Assembly (NCBI GenBank): GCA_965652645.1 | Contig: CBFGXE010000001.1 | Coordinates: 124,001 to 188,000, forward strand | Direction: 5' to 3' | DNA from: ZC4RG30 sp965652645 | Lineage (GTDB): Bacteria; Pseudomonadota; Gammaproteobacteria; Steroidobacterales; Steroidobacteraceae | Length of the DNA: 64,000 nt | Part shown: positions 43,162 through 52,140 of the stretch, piece after piece | How the letters are laid out: each line of letters begins with the position of its first letter | How positions within the stretch are numbered: position 1 is the first letter of the stretch | Position numbers and translations under genes: made by a program | The notes under the pieces: model-generated | Seen by the model: the letters and a program-made list of their open reading frames with translations, nothing else | What the model was told of the DNA's origin: nothing | The model's database searches: none

Positions 43162-43262
43162 GCTTGCGCGTCACCGCTGGTCCGGAAGGACTATCGCCAG
43201 CTGGGCTGGCGCCCGCAACACGCAGACGATACTTCCGCCGGGTTTGCTGCGCGGAGAGAGGG

Positions 43263-44447
43263 ATGTCGAACGGCTCGCTGCATGGACCGGTGGTGCTGCT
43301 GCTGGGTCCGCACCTGGGTGCGATCAGCGGTGTCAGCGCGCACCTGAAGGCTCTCCTGCGCTCGCGCCTCGGGGAGGAGTTCGTTCTGGACCATTTTCCC
43401 GTGGGCAGCGAGGGACGAAACGAGGGTCGCATCGGTCGCTGGATCCGGCTGGCGGGAAGCCTCTTCTCACTGCATTCCGTGCTGCGCCGGCGCAGGCCGG
43501 AGCTGATGCACGTGAATACTTCCCTCAATGCGGGCGCATTCTGGCGCGACCTGGCGTACATGCTGCTTGCCCGGCTGCACGGGGTGAAGGTGGTCTGCCA
43601 GGTGCACGGGGGCAAGCTGCCGCAGGAATTCCTGGGCGCCAGCCGCGTCCTGCATTCGCTGCTGCGCCGCCTGCTGCGCCTCCCCGATGTCATCGTCCTG
43701 CTCGCGGAACTGGAACTGCGCGCGTGGCGCCAGTTCGTGCCCGACAGGCGCATCCTCCTCATCCCCAATGCCGTGGACAGCCTGGCCCTGGCCTCGGAGC
43801 GGCGTCGCCGCCATGGCGCGCAGGGCGCGCTGAGGCTGGTGTACCTGGGCAGGCTGGCGCGCGAGAAGGGACTGTACGAACTGCTCGAAGCACTGGCCAC
43901 AGTGCTGGCCGCGGGTATCGACACCCGCCTCAGCTTCGTAGGCGCTGGCGCGGAGGAACCCGGGTTGAGGGCCGCGGTGGAACGCCTCGGGCTGGAAACC
44001 CACGTGCACTTCGCGGGCGCCGCATTCGGCCGGGCCAAGGCCGCGCACCTGGGCGACTCGGATGTATTCGTGCTTCCCAGCCATGCGGAAGGCCTGCCCT
44101 GCGCATTGCTGGAAGCCATGGCCGCCGGCAATGCCGTCATCGCCTCCCGCGTGGGCGCGATTCCCGACGTAGTAATTCCGGGACTGCACGGCATCCTGGT
44201 TACTCCCCGCGACGTGCCCGCCCTGGCCAACGCCATCGCAGCGCTGGCTGCCGACCGGCCCGCGGTCGCGCGCATGCAGATTGCCTGCGCCAGCCACATC
44301 GCTGCGAGCTATTCGCTGGAGCGGTTCTGCGCCAGCTTCGCCGAACTCTACAGCTCGCTGCTCGCGGACCGGCAACCGGCCATGCACCAGCAAGCGGATG
44401 CGCAAGGCGCGGGCGCAGTACAGCAGGCTGCCAAATGTGCGGAATAG
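43263..44447 (+). CDS. GT4-family glycosyltransferase
   Basis: A 394-residue GT-B enzyme. The N-terminus has HLGAISGVSAHLKALL. The donor domain has RLVYLGRLAREKGLYELLEA and HAEGLPCALLEAMAAGNAV, a GT4 EX7E-type motif. The ATG at 43263 is chosen because GGAGAGAGGG lies directly upstream, although the frame is open about 100 bases earlier. It ends within the start of the asparagine-synthase-like gene (13-base overlap). It probably adds one sugar of the repeat unit. Confidence 0.9.
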   Translation: MSNGSLHGPVVLLLGPHLGAISGVSAHLKALLRSRLGEEFVLDHFPVGSEGRNEGRIGRWIRLAGSLFSLHSVLRRRRPELMHVNTSLNAGAFWRDLAYMLLARLHGVKVVCQVHGGKLPQEFLGASRVLHSLLRRLLRLPDVIVLLAELELRAWRQFVPDRRILLIPNAVDSLALASERRRRHGAQGALRLVYLGRLAREKGLYELLEALATVLAAGIDTRLSFVGAGAEEPGLRAAVERLGLETHVHFAGAAFGRAKAAHLGDSDVFVLPSHAEGLPCALLEAMAAGNAVIASRVGAIPDVVIPGLHGILVTPRDVPALANAIAALAADRPAVARMQIACASHIAASYSLERFCASFAELYSSLLADRQPAMHQQADAQGAGAVQQAAKCAE

Positions 44448-46318
44448 CCGGGTGGATTGCCCAGGATCCGCCGCCACCGGCAGCGACGATCCACGCCATG
44501 CTGGAGGCCATTGCACATCGCGGGCCGGATGACCAGGGAACCTATTACTTCCAGTCGCGGCAGGTTCCCCACGAGGTGATGCTCGGCCACCGGCGACTGG
44601 CAATCATCGACCCGGACGGCGCGCGCCAGCCCATGCACGACGCCGAGACGGGCATCAGCATGGTCTTCAATGGCGAGATCTACAACTTCCGCACGCTGCG
44701 CGCCCGGCTGCTTGGCCACGGCTACCGGTTCACACGGGACTCGGACACCGAGGTGTTGTTGCGCGCCTACCAGCACTGGGGCGAGGAGGTGGTGCATCAC
44801 CTGCGCGGCATGTTCGCCTTTGCCATCAGCGATCCGCGACGACGCAAGGTGCTGTTTGCCCGCGACCGGTTCGGAGAGAAGCCGCTGTTCCTCTGCCAGC
44901 GGGGACGCAACCTGTACTTCGCTTCAGAGATCAAGGCGCTGCTGCAGGTTCCGGGCATTGCCGCCTCCGTGGACCAGCAGTCGGTGTGGGACTACCTGGC
45001 CTATCGCTACGTGCCGGCACCCGCAACCCTGTTCAAGGGCATCTTCAAGCTGATGCCGGGCACGCTGGCCGTCTGGGACGGGCATGGTCTGAGGCAGGAA
45101 CGCTACTGGAGTTCACCCGATCGCATGCACCTGCCGGCCGCGGAGGAATCGGGCGATCCCGTGGAGGGGTTCACGCGCCACCTCGAGGAGGCCGTGGCAC
45201 TGCAGATGGTCAGCGACGTGCCCTTCGGCGCGTTCCTGTCCGGCGGGCTGGACTCCTCCACCATCGTGGCACTGATGAGCCGCCACAACCCCAGCGTGAT
45301 GACCTTCTCGGTGGGTTTCCGCGAAACCGCCTACAACGAGTTGCCCTATGCGGCGGAAGTCGCCCGGCAGTACGAAACGCGGCACCATGAGCTCGTCATC
45401 ACCCATGCCGAGGTCATTGACCGCCTCGCGGGCCTGGTCGGGCAGCGGGACGCGCCGGTGTCCGAACCCTCGGACATCGCCATGCACCTGCTGGCACGGG
45501 AGGCGGCGCGCAGCGTGAAGATGGTACTCACCGGCGAGGGCAGCGACGAGGTGCTCGGCGGTTACCCCAAGCATGCCGCGGAAGGCTTCAGCCACACCTT
45601 CCAGAGGATTCCGGCGGTAATCCGCAATCGCCTGCTGGCGCCGCTGGCGCACGCCCTGCCTTACCGTTTCCGCCGCGTGAAGACCGCGATGACCAACTTC
45701 AACATCGAGGACTGGGCCGAGCGGCAGGTGCGCTGGTTCGGGGCCATGTCCAACACCGAGCGCGCCGCCCTCGCCGCCTGGCGGCCCATGCCCGTGCCGT
45801 CCCGGCAGGGTCCGCCGTTCGATGCCGATCCAGACGCCAGCCCGCTGCGCCGGATCCTCTACTTCGACCAGACCAGCTGGCTGCCCGACAACCTGCTGGA
45901 ACGTGCCGACCGCATGACCATGGGCGCCTCGCTGGAGAGCCGCGTGCCCTTCCTGGACCATGAGCTCATCGCCTTTGTATCCCGGCTGCCCGACCACTAC
46001 CGGGTTCGTGGCCGCTGCGGCAAATGGATCCTGCGCGCCGCTGCGCGCAAGCTTCTGCCCGAACGCATCCTCACGCGCCCCAAGGTCGGCTTCCGCGTCC
46101 CGGTGAACGAATGGTTCAGGGGACCCATGCGCGAGTACGTGCAGGAACACCTGCTCGGCGCCGGGTCGATGACGAGGGATTATTTTGACCGGGCCTGCCT
46201 GCAGCGCCTGGTGAAAGAGCACCTGGACGGTGCGCAAAACCATGAGAAGCTGCTATGGACGCTGCTGAACCTCGAGATCTGGCATCGGCGCTACGCACCA
46301 GCGACGGCGATGCATTGA
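44435..46318 (+). CDS. Glutamine-hydrolysing asparagine synthase family protein
   Basis: A 627-residue protein. The N-terminal glutaminase begins MCGIAGW, leaving the catalytic Cys2 after Met removal, with GEIYNF and DSDTEVLLRAY. The C-terminal ATP-pyrophosphatase has FLSGGLDSSTIVAL and LTGEGSDEVLGGY. Such AsnB-like proteins are frequent in exosortase-linked polysaccharide clusters, where they may amidate a sugar carboxylate rather than make free asparagine. A uronic-acid substrate would fit the AlgD-type dehydrogenase in this locus. The frame is open far upstream of 44435 but that part overlaps the glycosyltransferase. Confidence 0.93.
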   Translation: MCGIAGWIAQDPPPPAATIHAMLEAIAHRGPDDQGTYYFQSRQVPHEVMLGHRRLAIIDPDGARQPMHDAETGISMVFNGEIYNFRTLRARLLGHGYRFTRDSDTEVLLRAYQHWGEEVVHHLRGMFAFAISDPRRRKVLFARDRFGEKPLFLCQRGRNLYFASEIKALLQVPGIAASVDQQSVWDYLAYRYVPAPATLFKGIFKLMPGTLAVWDGHGLRQERYWSSPDRMHLPAAEESGDPVEGFTRHLEEAVALQMVSDVPFGAFLSGGLDSSTIVALMSRHNPSVMTFSVGFRETAYNELPYAAEVARQYETRHHELVITHAEVIDRLAGLVGQRDAPVSEPSDIAMHLLAREAARSVKMVLTGEGSDEVLGGYPKHAAEGFSHTFQRIPAVIRNRLLAPLAHALPYRFRRVKTAMTNFNIEDWAERQVRWFGAMSNTERAALAAWRPMPVPSRQGPPFDADPDASPLRRILYFDQTSWLPDNLLERADRMTMGASLESRVPFLDHELIAFVSRLPDHYRVRGRCGKWILRAAARKLLPERILTRPKVGFRVPVNEWFRGPMREYVQEHLLGAGSMTRDYFDRACLQRLVKEHLDGAQNHEKLLWTLLNLEIWHRRYAPATAMH

Positions 46319-46320
46319 CA

Positions 46321-48321
46321 GTGGCTGATGGCGCCACGGCCAGGCTGCTGCCTGCCAGCAACCTGCGCTGGTACCTGAACCGCCTGCGCTGCATGCCGCC
46401 CGCGGAAATCCCCTTCCGGGTGCGTCGCGCACTGGCCGCACGCCTGGAAAGCCTGCTTGCGCCTACCCACGCCGTGCCGGCTCCCGACCTCAGCCGGCAT
46501 GGACCGGCATGGATCAACGCGGCACCGCGCGTGGATCCGGCGCCCTACGTTGCCGCCGCCGAAAGAATCGCGCGGGGCCGCCTGGACATCTTCAGCCTGC
46601 GCGATGTGGACATGGGCGACCCGCCCCGCTGGAATACCGATCCGCGTACCGGCACGCAGGCGCCCATGGTTTTCGGCAAGCTGCTGGACTACCGCAACCC
46701 CGCCCTGGTGGGCGACATCAAGTACCTCTGGGAACCCAATCGTCACCTGCAGCTGGTCACTCTGGCCCAGGCCTGGGCGCTGACCCAGGATGGGCGACAC
46801 CTGCAGGCATTGTTCTCGCAGCTTGGAAGCTGGATCAAGGCCTGCCCGTTCGGCATCGGCCCCAACTGGTCCAGCGCCCTGGAACCGGCGATCAGGCTGC
46901 TGAACTGGTCCGTGGCCTGGCAGCTGCTCGGCGGGCTGCACTCGCAGGCATTCGCCACGGCAGAGGGAGCCGCAATGCGCGACGCCTGGCTCACTGCCGT
47001 GCACCAGCATGCGACCTTCGTCCGCGGTTTCCATTCCTTCCACTCCTCCGCGAACAACCACCTGATCGGCGAGCTGGCTGGCGTGTTCGTCGCCGGAGTC
47101 ACGTGGCCGCACTGGCCGGAGGCCGGCGACTGGGCACGTGATGCGCAGGATCTGCTGGTGCGCGAGGCCCTGCTGCAGAACGGGCGGGACGGCGTGAACC
47201 GCGAACAGGCCGTGTCCTACCAGCAGTTCGAACTGGACCTGCTGCTGCTGCCGTGGCTGGCCGGACGCGCTGCCAGCCTCCCGTTCCCGCCCGAATACAC
47301 CGCGCGGCTGGAGTCGATGTTCGAATACCTGGCCTCACTGGTGGATGTCGGAGGAAACGTGCCGATGTTCGGTGACTCGGATGACGGGCGGGCCGTGCAG
47401 CTGTCACAGGAGGCGGATTTCTGCCCCTACCGTTCGCTGCTGGCCACCGGCACGGTGCTGTTCGGGCGCGCCGACTTCCGCACCTCCGTCGTGCAACTGG
47501 ATGACAAGACCCGCTGGCTGTGTGGGAGCGACGCCGAATCCCGCTTCAACCAGGCCAGCCGCGGCGGATCGATTCCCGCGCGACGGGCCTTCAATGAAGG
47601 TGGCTACTACATCCTGGGCTGCGATTTCGACACGCCGCAGGAAGTGAAGCTGGTAGTGGACGCCGGTCCGCTGGGTTACGGGCCACTGGCCGCCCATGGC
47701 CACGCCGACGCGCTTTCATTCACGTTGTCGCTGGGTGGCGTGGAAATGCTGGTGGATCCGGGCACCTGCACCTATCGCGCGGACAGCCCGTGGCGGGCCT
47801 ATTTCCGCGGCACCTCCGCCCACAACACGCTGCGCATCGATGCACTGGACCAGTCCGAGCCCGGTGGCAGCTTCCTCTGGCTCACCAGGGCGGATGCAGG
47901 ATGTACGCGCTGGTTCACCGGCGGCGCACTCGATGGCTTCGACGGTTGGCAGGACGGCTACATGCGGCTGGCCGACCCCGTGATGCACCGTCGTCGCCTG
48001 CTGCTGGAGAAGTCCCGCCGCCGCATCCTGGTGGAAGATCACCTTCAAATGAAGGGCACGCACCTGGTGGAACTGTTCTTCCATTTTCCCGGGGACTGCC
48101 TCGTGCAACAGCACGGGGGCGAGGTCCGTGCGGAGAGGCAGCAGGAAGGCCTGCGGATGCAGCTTCCCGCTGGTGGGGAAACCCGCATCTGCCGCGGCCA
48201 GGAATTCCCTCCCCTGGGCTGGATCTCCCGCCGGTTCGACGATCGTCAGCCGGCGCCCGCAGTGGTGTGGTCAGCCCGCCTGGCCGGCGCCGCCATCCTG
48301 CGAACGATCATCCTGATCTGA
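46321..48321 (+). CDS. Heparinase II/III-like protein
   Basis: A 666-residue protein. The N-terminal helical toroid begins LRWYLNRLRCMPPAEIPFRV and includes FHSFHSSANNHLIGELAG. The C-terminal beta-sandwich has the heparinase II/III signature around YGPLAAHGHADALSFTLSLG and FRGTSAHNTLRID, with the conserved His and Tyr. Such proteins cleave uronate-containing polysaccharides by lyase chemistry. GTG 46321 fits the family N-terminus; an ATG at 46255 would overlap the preceding gene by 64 bases. No signal peptide is seen. It converges with the next gene by a 51-base overlap. Confidence 0.87.
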   Translation: MADGATARLLPASNLRWYLNRLRCMPPAEIPFRVRRALAARLESLLAPTHAVPAPDLSRHGPAWINAAPRVDPAPYVAAAERIARGRLDIFSLRDVDMGDPPRWNTDPRTGTQAPMVFGKLLDYRNPALVGDIKYLWEPNRHLQLVTLAQAWALTQDGRHLQALFSQLGSWIKACPFGIGPNWSSALEPAIRLLNWSVAWQLLGGLHSQAFATAEGAAMRDAWLTAVHQHATFVRGFHSFHSSANNHLIGELAGVFVAGVTWPHWPEAGDWARDAQDLLVREALLQNGRDGVNREQAVSYQQFELDLLLLPWLAGRAASLPFPPEYTARLESMFEYLASLVDVGGNVPMFGDSDDGRAVQLSQEADFCPYRSLLATGTVLFGRADFRTSVVQLDDKTRWLCGSDAESRFNQASRGGSIPARRAFNEGGYYILGCDFDTPQEVKLVVDAGPLGYGPLAAHGHADALSFTLSLGGVEMLVDPGTCTYRADSPWRAYFRGTSAHNTLRIDALDQSEPGGSFLWLTRADAGCTRWFTGGALDGFDGWQDGYMRLADPVMHRRRLLLEKSRRRILVEDHLQMKGTHLVELFFHFPGDCLVQQHGGEVRAERQQEGLRMQLPAGGETRICRGQEFPPLGWISRRFDDRQPAPAVVWSARLAGAAILRTIILI

Positions 48322-49581
48322 CTGGCCGATGGCGCCCGCAATGGCGGCAGCCGCATGGGCCGGGTGTTCCGGGGTATGGCGTACGCGCGGCTCGGCGGCA
48401 TGACCGGGCCACAAGGTCGCATAGGCCTCCAGCAGGTGTGGCACCTGGTGACGCCACTGCAGGTGACCCAGCACCCTGCGGCGGCCGAATTCGCCCATCT
48501 CGGTGCGCAGTTGCGGGTCGGCCAGCAGGGTGAGGATGTTGGCCGCGAAGTCCTGCACATCCCCGCACCGTGCATAGAGTGAAGCCCGCTGGGCGGAGTG
48601 GCGGCCCTCTCGCAGGTCGAACTGCACGATGGGCTTGCCCAGCGCCATGTATTCCATGATCTTGTTCATGGTCGACAGGTCGTTCATCACGCTGGGCTTG
48701 TCCGGGTTCACGCACACGTCGGCGGTGTTCAGGTACGCCAGCATGATGTCGTCGGGCACCCGGCCCGTGAAGGTGACGAAATCCGCGATGTCAAGGTCGA
48801 CGGCCATACGGCGCAGCTCAGGCAGCGATGTACCGCCGCCGATGATGCCGAAGTGGATGTCGGTGCGGCCCTGGTCGCGCACGATGTGGTGCACGGCGCG
48901 CAGCAGGTCATCCACCCCCTCCTGCCTGCCCATCACGCCCAGGTAGCAGACCAGGAACGTCCGCCCCTGCTTCAGGGTGTCGTCGCGCGGCACCTGCCGC
49001 ATGCGCTCCAGGCTCGGGCCGCTGCGCACGACAAACACCTTGTCCTGCGGCATGCCACCCCGTTCGATGGCGATCTTCCGGTAGGACTCGTTGGTGGCAA
49101 TGGAAACCTGGGCGGTGCGGAAACTCAGCCTCTCCAGCAGCACCAGCACCCGGTAGAGGAAGCCCTTGCGCCCGAACTTGGCCAGGTACAGCTCCGGGTT
49201 CAGGTCATGGTGGTCGAAGAGGAACTTCTTGCCGAACAGGCGATAGAACGCCCCGAGAAGGAAGAACAGGTCCGGCGGATTGCAGGCATGGATGACGTCG
49301 AATCCGCGTTTCCACCACACACGCAGGGACAGCAGGAAGCTCATCATCAGCGCCGTGCCGTACTCGCGCAGGTAGCCGAAGGCGCTGGCCCCTTCCACCG
49401 GCAGGTGGTAGCGGTGGATGTGCACGTCGTCGATGACCTCGTACGACTGGTCGTATCCCACGCCCTTGGGGCAGATCACCGATACCTGATAGCCGGCATC
49501 GCGCAGCGCGCAGGCCTCCTGCCAGACCCGCCGGTCGAAAGGCACCGGCAGGTTCTCGACCAGTATGAGCACGCCCTTCAT
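48271..49581 (-). CDS. GT4-family glycosyltransferase
   Basis: A 436-residue enzyme of the WbuB-like GT4 group. The N-terminus has VENLPVPFDRRVWQEACAL and FDVIHACNPPDLFFLLG. The donor side has FLVCYLGVMGRQEGVDDLLR and STMNKIMEYMALGKPIVQFD. It starts 36 bases after the algD stop, so the two are in one operon and it may use GDP-mannuronate or mannose. The C-terminal 40 residues after the fold are low-complexity Ala/His-rich and overlap the convergent heparinase gene. Confidence 0.9.
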   Translation of the reverse strand: MKGVLILVENLPVPFDRRVWQEACALRDAGYQVSVICPKGVGYDQSYEVIDDVHIHRYHLPVEGASAFGYLREYGTALMMSFLLSLRVWWKRGFDVIHACNPPDLFFLLGAFYRLFGKKFLFDHHDLNPELYLAKFGRKGFLYRVLVLLERLSFRTAQVSIATNESYRKIAIERGGMPQDKVFVVRSGPSLERMRQVPRDDTLKQGRTFLVCYLGVMGRQEGVDDLLRAVHHIVRDQGRTDIHFGIIGGGTSLPELRRMAVDLDIADFVTFTGRVPDDIMLAYLNTADVCVNPDKPSVMNDLSTMNKIMEYMALGKPIVQFDLREGRHSAQRASLYARCGDVQDFAANILTLLADPQLRTEMGEFGRRRVLGHLQWRHQVPHLLEAYATLWPGHAAEPRVRHTPEHPAHAAAAIAGAIGQSDQDDRSQDGGAGQAG

Positions 49582-49616
49582 CGGCTCACCGTCGAAGCTG
49601 GCAAGCGGCGCACGTC

Positions 49617-50930
49617 TCACCAGCACAGCCCTTCATACACGCCGACCACGGAACGCTGCGGGCTGATGCGCACCAGGTCGATTACCGTCTGGTTGGCCGA
49701 GACCATGCGCGGCAGGTCGATGAATTCCTCTGCGGCATTGCCCACCACGATGGTGCCGGCATGTTCGACCAGCTCGTCCATCGAGTCGACCATCAGGCAG
49801 GAGAGGTGCGGGATGCGTTCCAGGATGTAGGCGCGGTTGGCGCCGGTAACCTTCGCCAGGTTCACGTTGCGGTCGTACACCCTGAGGTCGAAGCCCTTGC
49901 CCAGCAGGCGCTCCGCCATCTCGACCTGGGGACTGCCGCGCAGGTCGTCCGTGCCTGCCTTGAAGCTGATGCCCAGGATGCCGACCTTGCGTTTGCCAGC
50001 GGCCATCACCGCCTGCACGGCGCGCTCGATCTGCTCCTCGTTGCTCGGCAGCACCGCAGCCAGGATGGGTGTGCTCACGTCGGCCCTGCGGGCCGCATAC
50101 ACCAGCGCCTTCAGGTCCTTCGGCAGGCAGTAGCCGCCGAATGCAAAGCCGGGCTTGAGGTAGGCGGTGGAGATGTTGAGCTTGCGATCCTTGCAGAAGA
50201 TGTCCATCAGCTGGTGGGCATCCACGCCGAAAGCCTTGCAGACATTGCCCATCTCGTTGGCGAAGCCGATCTTCAGGGCGTGCCAGCTGTTGGCGGCGTA
50301 CTTGACCAGCTCCGCGGTCTCCGGATCGGTGCGCACCAGCGGGCCAGGCAGGCCCGCGTACAGCACCGCCAGCGCATCGCCGCTGGCCCGGTTGATCTCC
50401 CCGATCACGGTCTTCGGAGGATCGTAGAAGTCGCGCACCGCGCTGCCCTCGCGCAGGAATTCCGGGTTCACGCAGACGCCGAAGTCCGCGCCTGCCTGCA
50501 GGCCGGAAGCGCGCTCCAGTACGGGAATCACGTGTTCGCGCGTAGTGCCGGGAGGCACCGTGCTGCGCACGGCGATGATGGGAGCACCGGGATGCTGGCG
50601 CAAGGCCGTGCCGATTTCCTCGCAGACCCGGCGCAGGTAGCCAAGGTCAACCGCCCCGGTATTGGCGGCGGGCGTGCCCACGCAGATGAGCACGATGTCC
50701 GACTGGCGCACGCCAGTGGCGAGGTCGGTGGTCGCCGTGAGCCGCCCGGCCTGCACCTGCTCCTCGAGGATCCCGCCGATGTCCGGCTCGACGATGGGCG
50801 AGCGTCCCTGGCGCACGAGTTCCACCTTGGTCGACTCGATGTCGATGCCGACGACATCGTGTCCGTTCTTCGCCAGACACCCCGCTACGACGGTTCCCAC
50901 ATACCCGAGACCAATGACGCTGACTTTCAT
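49617..50930 (-). CDS. algD: GDP-mannose 6-dehydrogenase (AlgD type)
   Basis: A 437-residue nucleotide-sugar dehydrogenase; Pseudomonas AlgD is 436. The NAD motif GLGYVGTVVAGCLAKNGHDV, the substrate region NPEFLREGSAVRDFYDPPKT, the catalytic cysteine in FAFGGYCLPKDLKAL and the end YEGLCW match AlgD more closely than UDP-glucose dehydrogenases. It would oxidise GDP-mannose to GDP-mannuronate in two NAD steps. GGAG lies about 10 bases before the ATG at 50930. No other alginate genes are present, so the product probably feeds this locus' own repeat unit. Confidence 0.85.
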   Translation of the reverse strand: MKVSVIGLGYVGTVVAGCLAKNGHDVVGIDIESTKVELVRQGRSPIVEPDIGGILEEQVQAGRLTATTDLATGVRQSDIVLICVGTPAANTGAVDLGYLRRVCEEIGTALRQHPGAPIIAVRSTVPPGTTREHVIPVLERASGLQAGADFGVCVNPEFLREGSAVRDFYDPPKTVIGEINRASGDALAVLYAGLPGPLVRTDPETAELVKYAANSWHALKIGFANEMGNVCKAFGVDAHQLMDIFCKDRKLNISTAYLKPGFAFGGYCLPKDLKALVYAARRADVSTPILAAVLPSNEEQIERAVQAVMAAGKRKVGILGISFKAGTDDLRGSPQVEMAERLLGKGFDLRVYDRNVNLAKVTGANRAYILERIPHLSCLMVDSMDELVEHAGTIVVGNAAEEFIDLPRMVSANQTVIDLVRISPQRSVVGVYEGLCW

Positions 50931-51135
50931 CGACGGATGCTCCTGCCACGTTGGACCTGCCTCGATGCTGTCGTGGTCATTCGCGGGCCATGCACTCGCG
51001 GGAGCCAATGCTGGTAGTCCGGAAGGACCAGCCGCCGCACGGCGACGGTGGACGGGTTGCGCATGCGCCGATCGGACCTCGCAACGCATGCTCCCGCCGT
51101 GCATCCGCGCATGGCAGCGGCCCTACGCTGTGGCG

Positions 51136-52140
51136 GTGAATTCCACTGGTGCCCGCCTGACCCTGGCCGCCACCGCCATCGCCGCAGCGCTGGCGGTGGG
51201 CGGGCATGCACTGGTCTCCGGCCCGCAGGCCTCGGCGGGAGAGTCCGGCGGCGCACGCCTGCTGTTCCGCTCCGGCTTCGAGGGAGAGCTGCGCATCAAG
51301 CCGCCCAGGGCCTGCTGGGGCACGGGGTGCTGGCAGGACATCGACGGCCGCGACGATGCCGCCCGCTTCGACTGGCCCCCGCGGCTGCTCGGTGGCGGCG
51401 GGCGCTTCCTGATGATCACCTCCCCGGCGCGCATCACCCCGGACTCGATTGGCAGCTACATGTTCAACCGCGTGGAGGAAGTGACGGGTCCGGCCGGCAC
51501 GCGCACCAAGGCGCTGTTCCAGATGATTTCCCGCAACCACAACGGCACCGACCCCATGGGTGAGTCGCCCGCCCAGAACCAGTTCCAGTTCCTGCCGCGC
51601 GATGACTTTCGCGAGCTGTATGTGAGTTACTGGATGAAGCTGCAGCCGGACCTTGTCGAGCGCATGAACGGCCTGAAGAACGGGCCGGGCGTACGCGGCG
51701 GCGGCACCTGGCGCGGCATATTCGCATTCAAGACCGGCGGGCGCCGGCCCGACGGCGAACCCGCGGACAACGGAGACTACCGCATCGAGGTGTACGTCTT
51801 TACCTATGGCGGCGGCAAGCCGTATTGGGGTGTGCTCGGTGACAACAATGCCGGTGGCAATGCGCCGCGCAGGAATGGCTTCAGCGTGGAGAACCGCAGT
51901 GTGCCGGTTCCCGCAGGTGAATGGTTCAAGTTCGAGATCTTCTGGCGGCGCAGCGCCGGGGACGACGGGCTGGTGTGGGTGGCGATTGACGGACAGACCA
52001 TCGCGCGCCACCAGGGGCCGAACCTTGGCGCCCGGGAAATGCCGGTGAACCGCATCATGGCGCCGCTGCTCTATTCGGGCAGCAGCATGCCAATCTACCA
52101 ATGGGTGGATGACATTGAGGTCTGGAGCGGGCGGCCATGA
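51136..52140 (+). CDS. Secreted paralogue of the riboswitch-linked lipoprotein
   Basis: A 334-residue secreted protein. Its core is closely similar to that of 32954-34159 from LLFRSGFEG through CWGTGCWQDI, YVSYWMKLQPDLVERMN and GEWFKFEIFWRRS to LLYSGSSMPIYQWVDD. The GTG start at 51136 is chosen because its N-terminus (NSTGAR) lines up with that of the paralogue (NLTGIR). A signal peptide follows, but the lipobox and Pro-rich linker are missing. The frame is open upstream; an ATG at 51088 is an alternative. A carbohydrate-binding or lyase role on the polymer is inferred. Confidence 0.8.
   Translation: MNSTGARLTLAATAIAAALAVGGHALVSGPQASAGESGGARLLFRSGFEGELRIKPPRACWGTGCWQDIDGRDDAARFDWPPRLLGGGGRFLMITSPARITPDSIGSYMFNRVEEVTGPAGTRTKALFQMISRNHNGTDPMGESPAQNQFQFLPRDDFRELYVSYWMKLQPDLVERMNGLKNGPGVRGGGTWRGIFAFKTGGRRPDGEPADNGDYRIEVYVFTYGGGKPYWGVLGDNNAGGNAPRRNGFSVENRSVPVPAGEWFKFEIFWRRSAGDDGLVWVAIDGQTIARHQGPNLGAREMPVNRIMAPLLYSGSSMPIYQWVDDIEVWSGRP

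Noticed and set aside
43088..44434. Long open frame continuous with the asparagine-synthase-like gene
   Set aside because: It overlaps a convincing glycosyltransferase in another frame. The encoded sequence is Arg/Ala/Gly-rich with no domain, and the true protein begins with the MCGIAGW motif at 44435.
49617..50930. UDP-glucose 6-dehydrogenase
   Set aside because: The length, the substrate region and the C-terminal EGLCW fit GDP-mannose dehydrogenase AlgD better; UDP specificity was therefore not called, although it should be tested.
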